Assembly: GCA_949288065.1 (NCBI GenBank)
Contig: CASEIL010000002.1
Coordinates: forward strand, 1 to 64,000
Reading direction: 5' to 3'
Origin: an uncultured Phascolarctobacterium sp.
GTDB taxonomy: Bacteria > Bacillota > Negativicutes > Acidaminococcales > Acidaminococcaceae
DNA length: 64,000 bases
The first letter of the stretch is position 1. Every line of letters begins with the position of its first letter. Shown in pieces: positions 54,778-62,820 of this stretch. A program made the position numbers and the translations under genes. The notes beneath the pieces are model-generated. The model was not told the DNA's origin, made no database searches, and saw nothing but the letters and a program-made list of their open reading frames with translations.

Positions 54778-56169
54778 TTATTTATTTTTAAGGTATTCGT
54801 CGATAGCGTGAGCGGCTTTTTTGCCTGCGCCCATAGCGGAAATTACGGTGGCAGCGCCGGTTACAATATCGCCGCCCGCAAATACGCCGGGGATAGAGGT
54901 TGCGCCGTTTTCATCGGCTACAATGTTGCCGCGCTTGTTGGTTTCAAGGTCGTGCGTGGTTTGTTTTAACAGCGGGTTCGGCCCCTGCCCTATTGCCATA
55001 ACAACCATGTCCACGTCAAGCACGTATTCGCTGCCTTTAATGGCTACCGGGCTGCGGCGGCCGCTGGCGTCTGGTTCACCCAGTTCCATTTTAATGCATT
55101 CCATGCCGGTTACCCAGCCTTTGTCATTGCCCAAAATGCGCACCGGGTTGTTCAAAAGGCGCAGCTCAATGCCTTCCTCGCGCGCGTGGCCGATTTCTTC
55201 CTTACGCGCCGGCATTTCCTCTTCGCTGCGGCGGTAAACAATGTAAACTTCATCTGCTCCAAGGCGTTTGGCGGTGCGTGCTGCGTCCATGGCAACATTG
55301 CCAGCGCCGACTACGGCAACCTTTTTGCCTACATAAACAGGGGTTGCAACTTTCGGGAACTGGTAAGCGCGCATTAAGTTGACGCGGGTTAAAAATTCGT
55401 TGGCAGAATATACGCCGTTAAGGTTTTCGCCTTCGATGTTCATAAAATGCGGCAGGCCTGCGCCGGTGCCTACATAAATAGCGTCGAAGCCTTCTTCCTC
55501 AAACAGTTCCTGCACGGTAAACAGGCGGCCGATAACGGCGTCCACCATTACTTTTACGCCCAGCTTTTTCAGCGCGTCAATTTCGTGCTGCACAATTTCT
55601 TTAGGCAGGCGGAATTCCGGAATGCCGTACATCAATACGCCGCCGGGTGCGTGCAGCGCTTCAAAAATAGTAACGTCGTAGCCCATTTTGGCAAGGTCGC
55701 CTGCGGCGGTAAGGCCGGAAGGGCCGCTGCCTACAATGGCAACCTTTTTGCCGTTAGGCGCTGCTTTTTCGTTATCTACGTTGTCCATGCCGTGTTCGCG
55801 CGCGTAATCCGCTACAAAGCGCTCTAAACGGCCGATAGCTACGCTCTGCCCCTTAATGCCCAGCACGCATTTGCTTTCGCACTGGTTTTCCTGCGGGCAA
55901 ACACGGCCGCAAACTGCGGGCAGGCTGTTTTTGCGTTTTAAAATTTTAATGGCTTCTTCCATGTTGCCTTCTTTAACGGCATGGATGAACGCCGGAATTT
56001 CCACGTTAACCGGGCAGCCGGTAACGCACAGCGGGCGCGGGCAGTTTAAGCAGCGCTCTGCTTCGTCCACGGCGGTTTTCATATCATAGCCGAGGGCAAC
56101 TTCTTTAAAGTTTTTATTTCTAACGTCTGCCGGCTGTTCCGGCATCGGGTTTCTCATTCCTCCACGCAT
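54778..56169 (-). CDS. nfnB: NfnB-like subunit of NADH-dependent ferredoxin:NADP+ oxidoreductase
   Basis: 463 residues. It resembles the small subunit of glutamate synthase: N-terminal iron-sulfur cysteines (ERCLNCPRPLCVTGCPV, then CGRVCPQENQCESKCVLG), then FAD and NAD(P) folds (VAIVGSGPSGLTAAGDLA and VAVVGAGNVAMDAARTA). Paired with an NfnA-like gene overlapping upstream, it is best read as NfnB of the electron-bifurcating transhydrogenase, rather than glutamate synthase, since no large subunit is present. Start near ATG 56169, nine bases after GGAGG. It is also related to sulfide dehydrogenase SudA. Confidence 0.88.
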   Translation of the reverse strand: MRGGMRNPMPEQPADVRNKNFKEVALGYDMKTAVDEAERCLNCPRPLCVTGCPVNVEIPAFIHAVKEGNMEEAIKILKRKNSLPAVCGRVCPQENQCESKCVLGIKGQSVAIGRLERFVADYAREHGMDNVDNEKAAPNGKKVAIVGSGPSGLTAAGDLAKMGYDVTIFEALHAPGGVLMYGIPEFRLPKEIVQHEIDALKKLGVKVMVDAVIGRLFTVQELFEEEGFDAIYVGTGAGLPHFMNIEGENLNGVYSANEFLTRVNLMRAYQFPKVATPVYVGKKVAVVGAGNVAMDAARTAKRLGADEVYIVYRRSEEEMPARKEEIGHAREEGIELRLLNNPVRILGNDKGWVTGMECIKMELGEPDASGRRSPVAIKGSEYVLDVDMVVMAIGQGPNPLLKQTTHDLETNKRGNIVADENGATSIPGVFAGGDIVTGAATVISAMGAGKKAAHAIDEYLKNK

Positions 56170-56996
56170 TTGCAATGACCTCCGCAGCTATATTCAATGG
56201 ATTCCTGGTCTTTATACATCAGCTGGCGCTGCATAAGGTTGGCAAAATCAACCAGATGCCCATCAAACTCAGGACCGTCCACGCAGGCGAATTTGGTTTC
56301 GTTGCCTACGGTTACGCGGCAGCCGCCGCACATGCCGGTGCCGTCTACCATAATGGTGTTAAGGCTTACCGTGGTTTTGGTGCCGAAGGGTTTGGTGGTG
56401 GCAGCTACGTTTTTCATCATTATAACGGGGCCAATGGCCAGCACTAAATCAACCTTTTCGCCTTTTTCCAGCATTTCGCGCAGCGGGTCGGTTACAAAGC
56501 CCTTGTGCCCTTCGCTGCCGTCGTCGGTGGTAATAATCAGCTCGTCGCTGATGGCTTCCATTTTGTCGCGCCAGATGATTAAATCCTTATTGCGCGCGCC
56601 CACGATGGAGATTACTTTGTTGCCAAGCTCATGGTAAGCACGGGCAATCGGGTATACCGGAGCAACGCCGATGCCGCCGCCTACGCAGACAACAGTGCCG
56701 AACTTGCCCATCTCAGAAGGATGGCCGAGCGGGCCGACAACGTCGAGAATATCGTCGCCTTCTTCAAAGGTTTCGCAAAGGTGTTTGGTAGTGTTGCCAA
56801 CTGCCTGCACAATTAAGGTAATGGTGCCTTTTTCGCGGTCAAAATCGGCAATCGTCAGCGGAATACGTTCGCTGTCCTCGTCGGTTCTAATCATTACAAA
56901 CTGCCCCGGCTGGCATTTATGCGCAATCAGGGGCGTGTCTACTAAAAATTCATACACAGAAGGTGCTAAATTGCTTTTGAATAAAATTTTAGCCAC
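56154..56996 (-). CDS. nfnA: NfnA-like subunit of NADH-dependent ferredoxin:NADP+ oxidoreductase
   Basis: 280 residues. The FAD domain and NAD domain (VCVGGGIGVAPVYPIARA) are followed by a [2Fe-2S] site, DGTGMCGGCRVTV with cysteines 223 and 226 and C238 in KFACVDGPEF. This matches NfnA/SudB. With NfnB it would reduce NADP+ using NADH and reduced ferredoxin. It overlaps nfnB by about 16 bases. It follows mtaD by 26 bases in the same direction. Confidence 0.9.
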   Translation of the reverse strand: MAKILFKSNLAPSVYEFLVDTPLIAHKCQPGQFVMIRTDEDSERIPLTIADFDREKGTITLIVQAVGNTTKHLCETFEEGDDILDVVGPLGHPSEMGKFGTVVCVGGGIGVAPVYPIARAYHELGNKVISIVGARNKDLIIWRDKMEAISDELIITTDDGSEGHKGFVTDPLREMLEKGEKVDLVLAIGPVIMMKNVAATTKPFGTKTTVSLNTIMVDGTGMCGGCRVTVGNETKFACVDGPEFDGHLVDFANLMQRQLMYKDQESIEYSCGGHCKCVEE

Positions 56997-57022
56997 TCGT
57001 GTTTCCCTCCTAAAACAAAATA

Positions 57023-58303
57023 TTATTTATTGGTTAAACGGCGTGCGCGCGCATCTGCTTCGGCATAAATCTTCTCCAAATCCATGTAAAGCAGTTTGCC
57101 GCCCTGCATCAGCAGTTTGCCGTCGATAATAACGGTATCGGCGTCGCCGGCATTGGCAGCATACACAAACAGGGACGTTCTGTCGTGGCGCGGGTGCCAG
57201 TACGGTTTATCCATATCGTAAAGCACAATATCGGCCTTTTGCCCGGGTTCAATTTTGCCAAGGTTAGCAAAGCCCAGCGCTTTTGCGCCTTCGCTGGTGG
57301 CAAGCGCCAGTGCCTGTGCCGCAGGCAGAATTTCCGGGTCGCCCGTCATATTTTTATGCAGCATGGCGGCAAGGCGGCATTCCTCCAGCATATCAAGGTT
57401 GTTGTTGCTGCTGGTGCCGTCCGTGCCCAGGCCGACAGTTATGCCGTGCGCCAACATAGCAGGCACGGGTGCAATGCCGCTGGCAAGTTTAAGGTTGCTT
57501 TGCGGGTTATGCGCCACGCGCACGTTTTGGGTAGCCATAATTTGCATATCGGCTTCGTCAACGTGTACGCAGTGCGCTGCCAGCGTGCCGCATTCAAACA
57601 TGCCCAGGCTGTCCATCAGTTTAATCGGGCTCATGCCGTGCTCTTTCAGGCAGTCGTCCACTTCGCCGCGGGTTTCCGCAAGGTGCATGTGTATTTCGCT
57701 GCCCAGCTCCTGCGCTTTGGCAATTACTTTTTTCAAATAATCAACCGAGCAGGTGTAAGGCGCGTGAGGCCCAAGCATTACGCGGATACGGCCGTTCTCG
57801 CTGTTGTGGCGGTCTTTAAACAGCTGTGCGTTTTCTTCCAGCTTGGCAAAGTTTTCGTCGCTGAAGCCTGTCAGCCCGCGGCTTAAAGCAGCACGGATGC
57901 CGGTTTCCGCCACAGCGTCCGCCACGCGGTCCATGGCAAAGTACATATCGGCAAAGCAGGTGGTGCCGCTTTTTAGCATCTCCGCAATGGAAAGCATGGT
58001 GCCCCAGTAAATATCGTCGTCGGTTAAGCCGTCCTCAGCAGGCCAGATTTTGTTTTGCAGCCAGTCCATCAGCACCATGTCGTCCGCATAGCTGCGCAGC
58101 AGCGTCATAGCGGCGTGCGTGTGGGTGTTTACCATGCCCGGCACGGCAATTTTGCCGTCGGCGTCAACCGCTTCGGCAGCTTCATAGCCTTCCGGCAGAT
58201 TTTTGCTGATGACGTCAATAACGCCGTCCGTAATGCCGATGTAGTATTTATCGTTATCGGCGGCGCTGATGATTTCAGCATTTTTTATCAGTAATTTTGC
58301 CAT
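57023..58303 (-). CDS. mtaD: 5-methylthioadenosine/S-adenosylhomocysteine deaminase
   Basis: 426 residues of the amidohydrolase superfamily. Metal ligands lie in VNTHTHAAMTLLRS, HMHLAETRGEVDD and AHCVHVDEADM; the length and LQNKIWPAEDGLTDDDIYWG segment fit the MtaD/TrzN branch. It deaminates methylthioadenosine, S-adenosylhomocysteine or related nucleosides. Its stop-start overlap (TAATG) with the aldolase gene indicates coupled translation, and neighbours ahcY, mtnA and mtnP support the substrate class. Confidence 0.9.
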   Translation of the reverse strand: MAKLLIKNAEIISAADNDKYYIGITDGVIDVISKNLPEGYEAAEAVDADGKIAVPGMVNTHTHAAMTLLRSYADDMVLMDWLQNKIWPAEDGLTDDDIYWGTMLSIAEMLKSGTTCFADMYFAMDRVADAVAETGIRAALSRGLTGFSDENFAKLEENAQLFKDRHNSENGRIRVMLGPHAPYTCSVDYLKKVIAKAQELGSEIHMHLAETRGEVDDCLKEHGMSPIKLMDSLGMFECGTLAAHCVHVDEADMQIMATQNVRVAHNPQSNLKLASGIAPVPAMLAHGITVGLGTDGTSSNNNLDMLEECRLAAMLHKNMTGDPEILPAAQALALATSEGAKALGFANLGKIEPGQKADIVLYDMDKPYWHPRHDRTSLFVYAANAGDADTVIIDGKLLMQGGKLLYMDLEKIYAEADARARRLTNK

Positions 58304-58971
58304 TATTCTTCTCCTAACTGACGTTTGCGGTAATGGGCTTCGTAAAAGCCGTGCATAACGTCGATGTCGCTTTGCGGCAGCAGCACCGCACCGCCTATGC
58401 TCTGCGTAATGCAGTACAACTGGGCAGATTTTTCCACAATGCCTGCCACCATCATGGCTTCGTCAAGCGTGGTGCCCCAGCAGGCAACGCCGTGGTTGGC
58501 TAAAAGCGCCGCGCGTTTACCGTTCATGGCGGCAATTACGTTGGCGGCCAGCTCTTTGGTGCCGGGCAGGGCGTATTTGGCGCAATGCACTGCACCGCCC
58601 ATAATCTGCACCAAATCCTCCACCAAAGGCGGAATATCGCGCCGCGCCGCAGCGCAGGCACTGGCATAAATGCTGTGCGTGTGCACAACGGCTTCGGCAT
58701 CCGGCAGCGCCTTGTAGATTGCTAAATGCAGCGGCAGCTCGCTGCTCGGTATCAGGCTGCCGTCCAGCGTTGTGCCTGCCGCGTCTACAATGGTAATATC
58801 CTGCGGCATTAAATTATCGTAGCTGTGGCCAGAGGGTGTTACGGCAAAGGTATCGTCGTCAACCTTAATACTGATGTTGCCCCACGAGCCGGGCAGCATG
58901 TTCTGCCCCGCCATTTTATGCGCGGCGTTAATAATTTCCACACGCGCTTTGTTAATTGCTATATTGTTCAT
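58303..58971 (-). CDS. Class II aldolase, probably acting on 5-methylthioribulose-1-phosphate
   Basis: 222 residues of the class II aldolase/adducin family, metal-dependent. The zinc histidines are seen in VVHTHSIYASACAAAR and the late histidine in ANHGVACWGTTLDEAMMV; the glutamate is in SELPLHLAIYK. Size and context beside mtnP and mtnA suggest the aldolase of the methylthioadenosine DHAP shunt, splitting methylthioribulose-1-phosphate into dihydroxyacetone phosphate and methylthioacetaldehyde. A dehydratase role (MtnB), or a fuculose-phosphate aldolase, cannot be excluded by sequence alone. Confidence 0.8.
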   Translation of the reverse strand: MNNIAINKARVEIINAAHKMAGQNMLPGSWGNISIKVDDDTFAVTPSGHSYDNLMPQDITIVDAAGTTLDGSLIPSSELPLHLAIYKALPDAEAVVHTHSIYASACAAARRDIPPLVEDLVQIMGGAVHCAKYALPGTKELAANVIAAMNGKRAALLANHGVACWGTTLDEAMMVAGIVEKSAQLYCITQSIGGAVLLPQSDIDVMHGFYEAHYRKRQLGEE

Positions 58972-58972
58972 A

Positions 58973-60217
58973 TCATTCAGCGTGCAGGTAAGCGTATTGT
59001 TCCGGCGTTAAGGTGTCGATGCCGTAGCCCATAGCTTCCAGTTTTAAAGCGGCAATTTCAGTGTTCAGTTCTTCCGGCAGCACATAAAGGTTGTTTTTAA
59101 GCTCGCCCTTATGCTCAAGCAAATACTTCATGGCAAGGAACTGCATGGCGAACGAAAGGTCCATTACTTCCGCCGGATGCCCGTCACCGCAGGCCAGGTT
59201 TACCAGGCGGCCTTCGCCCAGCAGGTTCAGCTTGTGGCCGTTAGGCATGGTGTAAGTAGTAATGTTTTTGCGCACTTCGTAAGGCGCTTCAACCGTCATT
59301 GCTTCAAGGTCTTTTACATTAATTTCTACGTCAAAATGGCCTGCGTTGCTCAAAACAGCGCCGTCCTTCATCAGCGGGAAGTGTTCTTTCGTAATTACAT
59401 CCTTGCAGCCGGTAACGGTTACAAAGAAGTCGCCGTATTTGGCAGCTTCGGCCATCGGCATTACGCGGAAGCCGTCGAATACAGCCTCAATGCCTTTAAT
59501 CGGGTCAATTTCCGTAACGATAACATTAGCGCCCAAACCTTTGGCACGCATGGCAACGCCCTTGCCGCACCAGCCGTAACCGGCAACAACAACGGTTTTG
59601 CCTGCCACAACAAGGTTGGTGGTGCGCATAATACCGTCCCAGCTGCTCTGGCCGGTGCCGTATCTGTTATCAAACAAATATTTGCAGTATGCGTCATTAA
59701 CGGCAATCATCGGGAAAGCCAGCTTTCCCTGCTCGTTCAGTGCTTTTAAGCGGTGTACGCCGGTGGTGGTTTCCTCGCTGCCGCCGATAAGGTTCGGAAT
59801 CAGCTCGCGGCGGGTGCTGTGCAGCATATTAACAAGGTCGCCGCCGTCGTCGATAATCAGCGCCGGTTTGGTATCAAGCGCTTTGCTTAAATATAAATCG
59901 TATTCCTCCTGCGTACAGGCATGGGTGGCAAAAACGGTAACTCCGCTGTCTGCCAGCGCTGCGGCAACGTCGTCCTGCGTGGAAAGCGGGTTGCTGCCGG
60001 TAACTACCACGTTAGCGCCGCAGTTTTTCAGCGTCTGCGCCAGGTAGGCGGTTTTTGCTTCAAGGTGAATGGTTACAACCATGTTCAAGCCGTCGAATAT
60101 TTTTTTACCGCCGTAACGCTCGTTCAAAATATTCAGCAACGGCATGTGCTCTTTTACCCAGGCTATTTTCTGGTGGCCGGAAGGCGCAAGGGCAATGTCT
60201 TTAATCATACTATCCAT
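58973..60217 (-). CDS. ahcY: Adenosylhomocysteinase (possibly S-inosylhomocysteine hydrolase)
   Basis: 414 residues. It hydrolyses S-adenosylhomocysteine with bound NAD. Key segments: ETTTGVHRLKAL, NDAYCKYLFDNRYGTGQSSWDG (catalytic Lys and Asp) and the NAD fold VVVAGYGWCGKGVAMRAKG. It is the shorter form found in archaea and many anaerobes, ending EQYAYLHAE rather than in the PDHYRY of the longer class. An AAGGAGGAAAATTTTA site precedes ATG 60217. Given the adjacent deaminase, inosyl-homocysteine may be the true substrate. Confidence 0.9.
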   Translation of the reverse strand: MDSMIKDIALAPSGHQKIAWVKEHMPLLNILNERYGGKKIFDGLNMVVTIHLEAKTAYLAQTLKNCGANVVVTGSNPLSTQDDVAAALADSGVTVFATHACTQEEYDLYLSKALDTKPALIIDDGGDLVNMLHSTRRELIPNLIGGSEETTTGVHRLKALNEQGKLAFPMIAVNDAYCKYLFDNRYGTGQSSWDGIMRTTNLVVAGKTVVVAGYGWCGKGVAMRAKGLGANVIVTEIDPIKGIEAVFDGFRVMPMAEAAKYGDFFVTVTGCKDVITKEHFPLMKDGAVLSNAGHFDVEINVKDLEAMTVEAPYEVRKNITTYTMPNGHKLNLLGEGRLVNLACGDGHPAEVMDLSFAMQFLAMKYLLEHKGELKNNLYVLPEELNTEIAALKLEAMGYGIDTLTPEQYAYLHAE

Positions 60218-61268
60218 TAAAATTTTCCTCCTTGGTTTTAAGCTGCAATTTTTTTATGTTTTCCAAATAAGGCGGCTTAATAACGCCGTATTCGGTGATG
60301 ATGCCTGTAATAAGCTCCGCGGGCGTAACGTCAAACGCCGGGTTGTAGGCAGGCGCGTCCTGCGGCGCAGTAACAACGCCCTGCAAACGCCTAACCTCGT
60401 CCGCGCTGCGTTCTTCAATGGGTATTTCCGCCCCGGTGGCGATATTAAAATCAAACGTGCTGACGGGAGCAGCAATGTAAAACGGTATGCCGTGGTGCTT
60501 AGCAGCCAGCGCCACGCCGTAAGTGCCTATTTTGTTGGCGGTATCGCCGTTTAAGGCAATGCGGTCGGCGCCCGTAACGACGGCGTTAATGCCCTTTTGT
60601 TTCATCGTCCACGCCGCCATGTTATCGGTAATAACCGTTACCGGGATATTGTCCTGCATCAGCTCCCACACCGTCAGGCGCGCGCCCTGCAAAAGCGGAC
60701 GGGTTTCATCGGCATAAACCATGTCAATTTTGCCCTGTGCGTGCGCCGCACGGATAACACCAAGGGCAGTGCCCCAGCCGCAGGTTGCCAGCGCACCAGC
60801 GTTGCAATGCGTAAGGATGCGGGTGTGCGGCGGCAAAAGCGCTGCGCCGTATTCGCCCATTTTTTTGTTGCAGGCGATATCGTCGGCGTAAATTTTTTGC
60901 GCCAGCGCTTCCAGTGCAGCGGCAATTTCTTCAGCACTTTGCTCAGCCATAGCTTCTGCTTTGGCGTACAACTTGTTAGCTGCCCACGCAAGGTTTACAG
61001 CCGTCGGGCGTGCCGCAATAAGCTCATCGCGGATAGCGGCAAAATTTTGTAACTCTGCTTTGCCCTCGCGCATTAGCTGCTGCCAGCCCAGCACCATGGC
61101 AAAGCCTGCCGCAGCGCCAATGGCGGGCGCACCGCGTACCTCCAGCCGTTTAATGGCTTCGGCAACGCGCAGGTAAGTTGTACATTTTATAAAGCTAATT
61201 TCTACGGGCAGCTTCGTCTGGTCCAAAATCTCCAGCGCGTCATGCTGCCACTCCATTGTTTTAACCAT
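60210..61268 (-). CDS. mtnA: Methylthioribose-1-phosphate isomerase
   Basis: 352 residues, an eIF2B-like fold. It converts methylthioribose-1-phosphate to methylthioribulose-1-phosphate. Diagnostic segments: RGAPAIGAAAGFAM, LTHCNAGALATCGWGTALGV (catalytic Cys) and VTGADRIALNGDTANKIGTYG (catalytic Asp). It overlaps ahcY by eight bases. The ribosome site is weak (AAGG-like); ATG 61256 is an alternative start. It could also process the 5-deoxyribose analogue. Confidence 0.94.
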   Translation of the reverse strand: MVKTMEWQHDALEILDQTKLPVEISFIKCTTYLRVAEAIKRLEVRGAPAIGAAAGFAMVLGWQQLMREGKAELQNFAAIRDELIAARPTAVNLAWAANKLYAKAEAMAEQSAEEIAAALEALAQKIYADDIACNKKMGEYGAALLPPHTRILTHCNAGALATCGWGTALGVIRAAHAQGKIDMVYADETRPLLQGARLTVWELMQDNIPVTVITDNMAAWTMKQKGINAVVTGADRIALNGDTANKIGTYGVALAAKHHGIPFYIAAPVSTFDFNIATGAEIPIEERSADEVRRLQGVVTAPQDAPAYNPAFDVTPAELITGIITEYGVIKPPYLENIKKLQLKTKEENFNG

Positions 61269-61277
61269 AGTCGCGCC

Positions 61278-62075
61278 TTACAGCTTAAAGCCGCCAAATT
61301 CTGCCATGCAGTGCGCGCAGTTGCAGGTTTCAGTGTCCTCACTGTTATCGGCAATAAAGGCTTCAATCAGCTGCGCCATGTTTTTGCCGCTCTGCGCCAT
61401 AGCTTCCACAACCTCGCTGTGGCTCAGCGGCGTCGGCGAAATGCCTGCCGCCATGTTGGTTACAATGCTGCAGTTGGTGTAGCACATTTCTGCCTCGCGC
61501 GCCAGTACGGATTCCGGCAGGTTGGTCATGCCCACAAGGTCGCCGCCCAGCATGGCAAACATTTTAATTTCAGCCGCGGTTTCAAAACGCGGGCCCTCGG
61601 TGCAAACATAGCATCCCGTTTTGTGGAACGGAATAGCCGTTTTTTCAAGGCATTTAATAACCTTCGCGCGCAGGCGCGAGCAATAAGGGTTAGTAAAATC
61701 CACATGTGCCACGCCGCGCTCCGGCGTATCGTAAAAAGTGTTTACACGGCTTTTGGTAAAATCAATCGCCTGGTCGCACACAACAAAATGCCCAGCCTTC
61801 ATCTCCCTGTTTAAAGAGCCTACTGCCGTGGTGGCAAAAATTTCTTCTGTGCCGAGGCTTTTCAGCGCCCAAATGTTGGCGCGGTAGTTAACCTTGTGCG
61901 GCGGTACGCTGTGCCCCACGCCGTGGCGAGTAATAAACACTACCTGGTTGCCGTGCAAAGTGCCAAGCTTGCACAATGCATCGCCGTAAGGCGTGGTAAT
62001 AACCTTTTCTTCAAAGCCTGCCAGCGCTTCCGGGCTGTAAACGCCGGTGCCGCCGATAATTGCTATTTTGCGCAT
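61278..62075 (-). CDS. mtnP: Methylthioadenosine phosphorylase
   Basis: 265 residues of the purine nucleoside phosphorylase family, MTAP class. Motifs: IIGGTGVYSPEAL, RHGVGHSVPPHKVNYRANI, TEGPRFETAAEIKMF and GMTNLPESVLAREAEMCYTN. It cleaves methylthioadenosine with phosphate to adenine and methylthioribose-1-phosphate, feeding MtnA. It starts after AGGAGGATTAAC, two bases downstream of the HAD gene stop. Confidence 0.94.
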   Translation of the reverse strand: MRKIAIIGGTGVYSPEALAGFEEKVITTPYGDALCKLGTLHGNQVVFITRHGVGHSVPPHKVNYRANIWALKSLGTEEIFATTAVGSLNREMKAGHFVVCDQAIDFTKSRVNTFYDTPERGVAHVDFTNPYCSRLRAKVIKCLEKTAIPFHKTGCYVCTEGPRFETAAEIKMFAMLGGDLVGMTNLPESVLAREAEMCYTNCSIVTNMAAGISPTPLSHSEVVEAMAQSGKNMAQLIEAFIADNSEDTETCNCAHCMAEFGGFKL

Positions 62076-62076
62076 G

Positions 62077-62739
62077 TTAATCCTCCTGTTTATTTAAAGT
62101 ATCTATCAAAGTCAGTAAATCAGTCATTTTGTTCAAAACGTAATCGGGTTTGCCCTCGGTTAAAATGTAATCCCAGTCAAAGCTGGTATAACGCACGGCG
62201 GCAGTCTGACAGCCTGCGCCGCGGGCACTTTGCAAATCAAAGGGGCTGTCGCCGACTGCAAGGCACTCTGCCCCGCTTAAGCTAAGCTGCTTTAGTGCCA
62301 TCAGGCTTGGGCCGGGCAAAGGTTTGTTTTCGGCGCAATCGTCGCAGGCGATGATAGTATCGAAGTATTTTACTAAATCATAGCAACCAAGGTCGCGTAT
62401 TGCCGCCGGTCGCTTTTTAGAAGTAACAACGGCCATTTTAATGCCGCGCTGCTTTAACGCTGCTAAAGTTTCTGCAACGCCGTCGATGCCTTCTATCAGT
62501 TCATCGTGCCGCGTGCGCTGATACGCACGGTAGGCATCGCAGAACTCGTCCGCCATTTCCTCCGGCATGTAAGCAGTAACGGCGGTGCGCATCGGCAGCC
62601 CAAAACCTGCAACCAGCTCGCTGTCAGCCGGCACCGGCAGGCCAAACTTCTTAAACGTGTGGCGGAACGATTCCAAAATCAGCGGCGTGGTGTTTACCAA
62701 CGTGCCGTCAAGGTCAAACAAAACTCCCTTTATCTTCAC
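62077..62739 (-). CDS. HAD-family phosphatase (phosphoglycolate phosphatase-like)
   Basis: 220 residues. HAD motif I is FDLDGTLVNTTPLI, motif II is VVTSKKRPAA and motif III/IV is GDSPFDLQSARGAG. The cap domain lies between motif I and II. It leads the salvage operon. The length fits phosphoglycolate/pyrophosphatase-like members; a role with a methylthio- or deoxysugar phosphate is only suggested by position. A GTAAGGAG site precedes ATG 62739. Confidence 0.85.
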   Translation of the reverse strand: MKIKGVLFDLDGTLVNTTPLILESFRHTFKKFGLPVPADSELVAGFGLPMRTAVTAYMPEEMADEFCDAYRAYQRTRHDELIEGIDGVAETLAALKQRGIKMAVVTSKKRPAAIRDLGCYDLVKYFDTIIACDDCAENKPLPGPSLMALKQLSLSGAECLAVGDSPFDLQSARGAGCQTAAVRYTSFDWDYILTEGKPDYVLNKMTDLLTLIDTLNKQED

Positions 62740-62766
62740 AAAAATCTCCTTACAAATTTTTAAACT

Positions 62767-62783
62767 TTATCATTTAATGATAA
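62767..62783. promoter_or_regulatory. Palindrome upstream of the salvage operon
   Basis: TTATCATT-T-AATGATAA is a perfect 8-bp inverted repeat around one base, about 30 bases before the HAD gene. It could be an operator overlapping the promoter. Confidence 0.4.
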
Positions 62784-62820
62784 CACAAAAACTCCTTAAA
62801 ATAAAGATTTTGCAGCCCTG

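Noticed and set aside
54778-56169. Glutamate synthase small subunit
   Set aside because: No large-subunit gene nearby and a tightly overlapping NfnA/SudB-type partner, so the NfnB reading is preferred.
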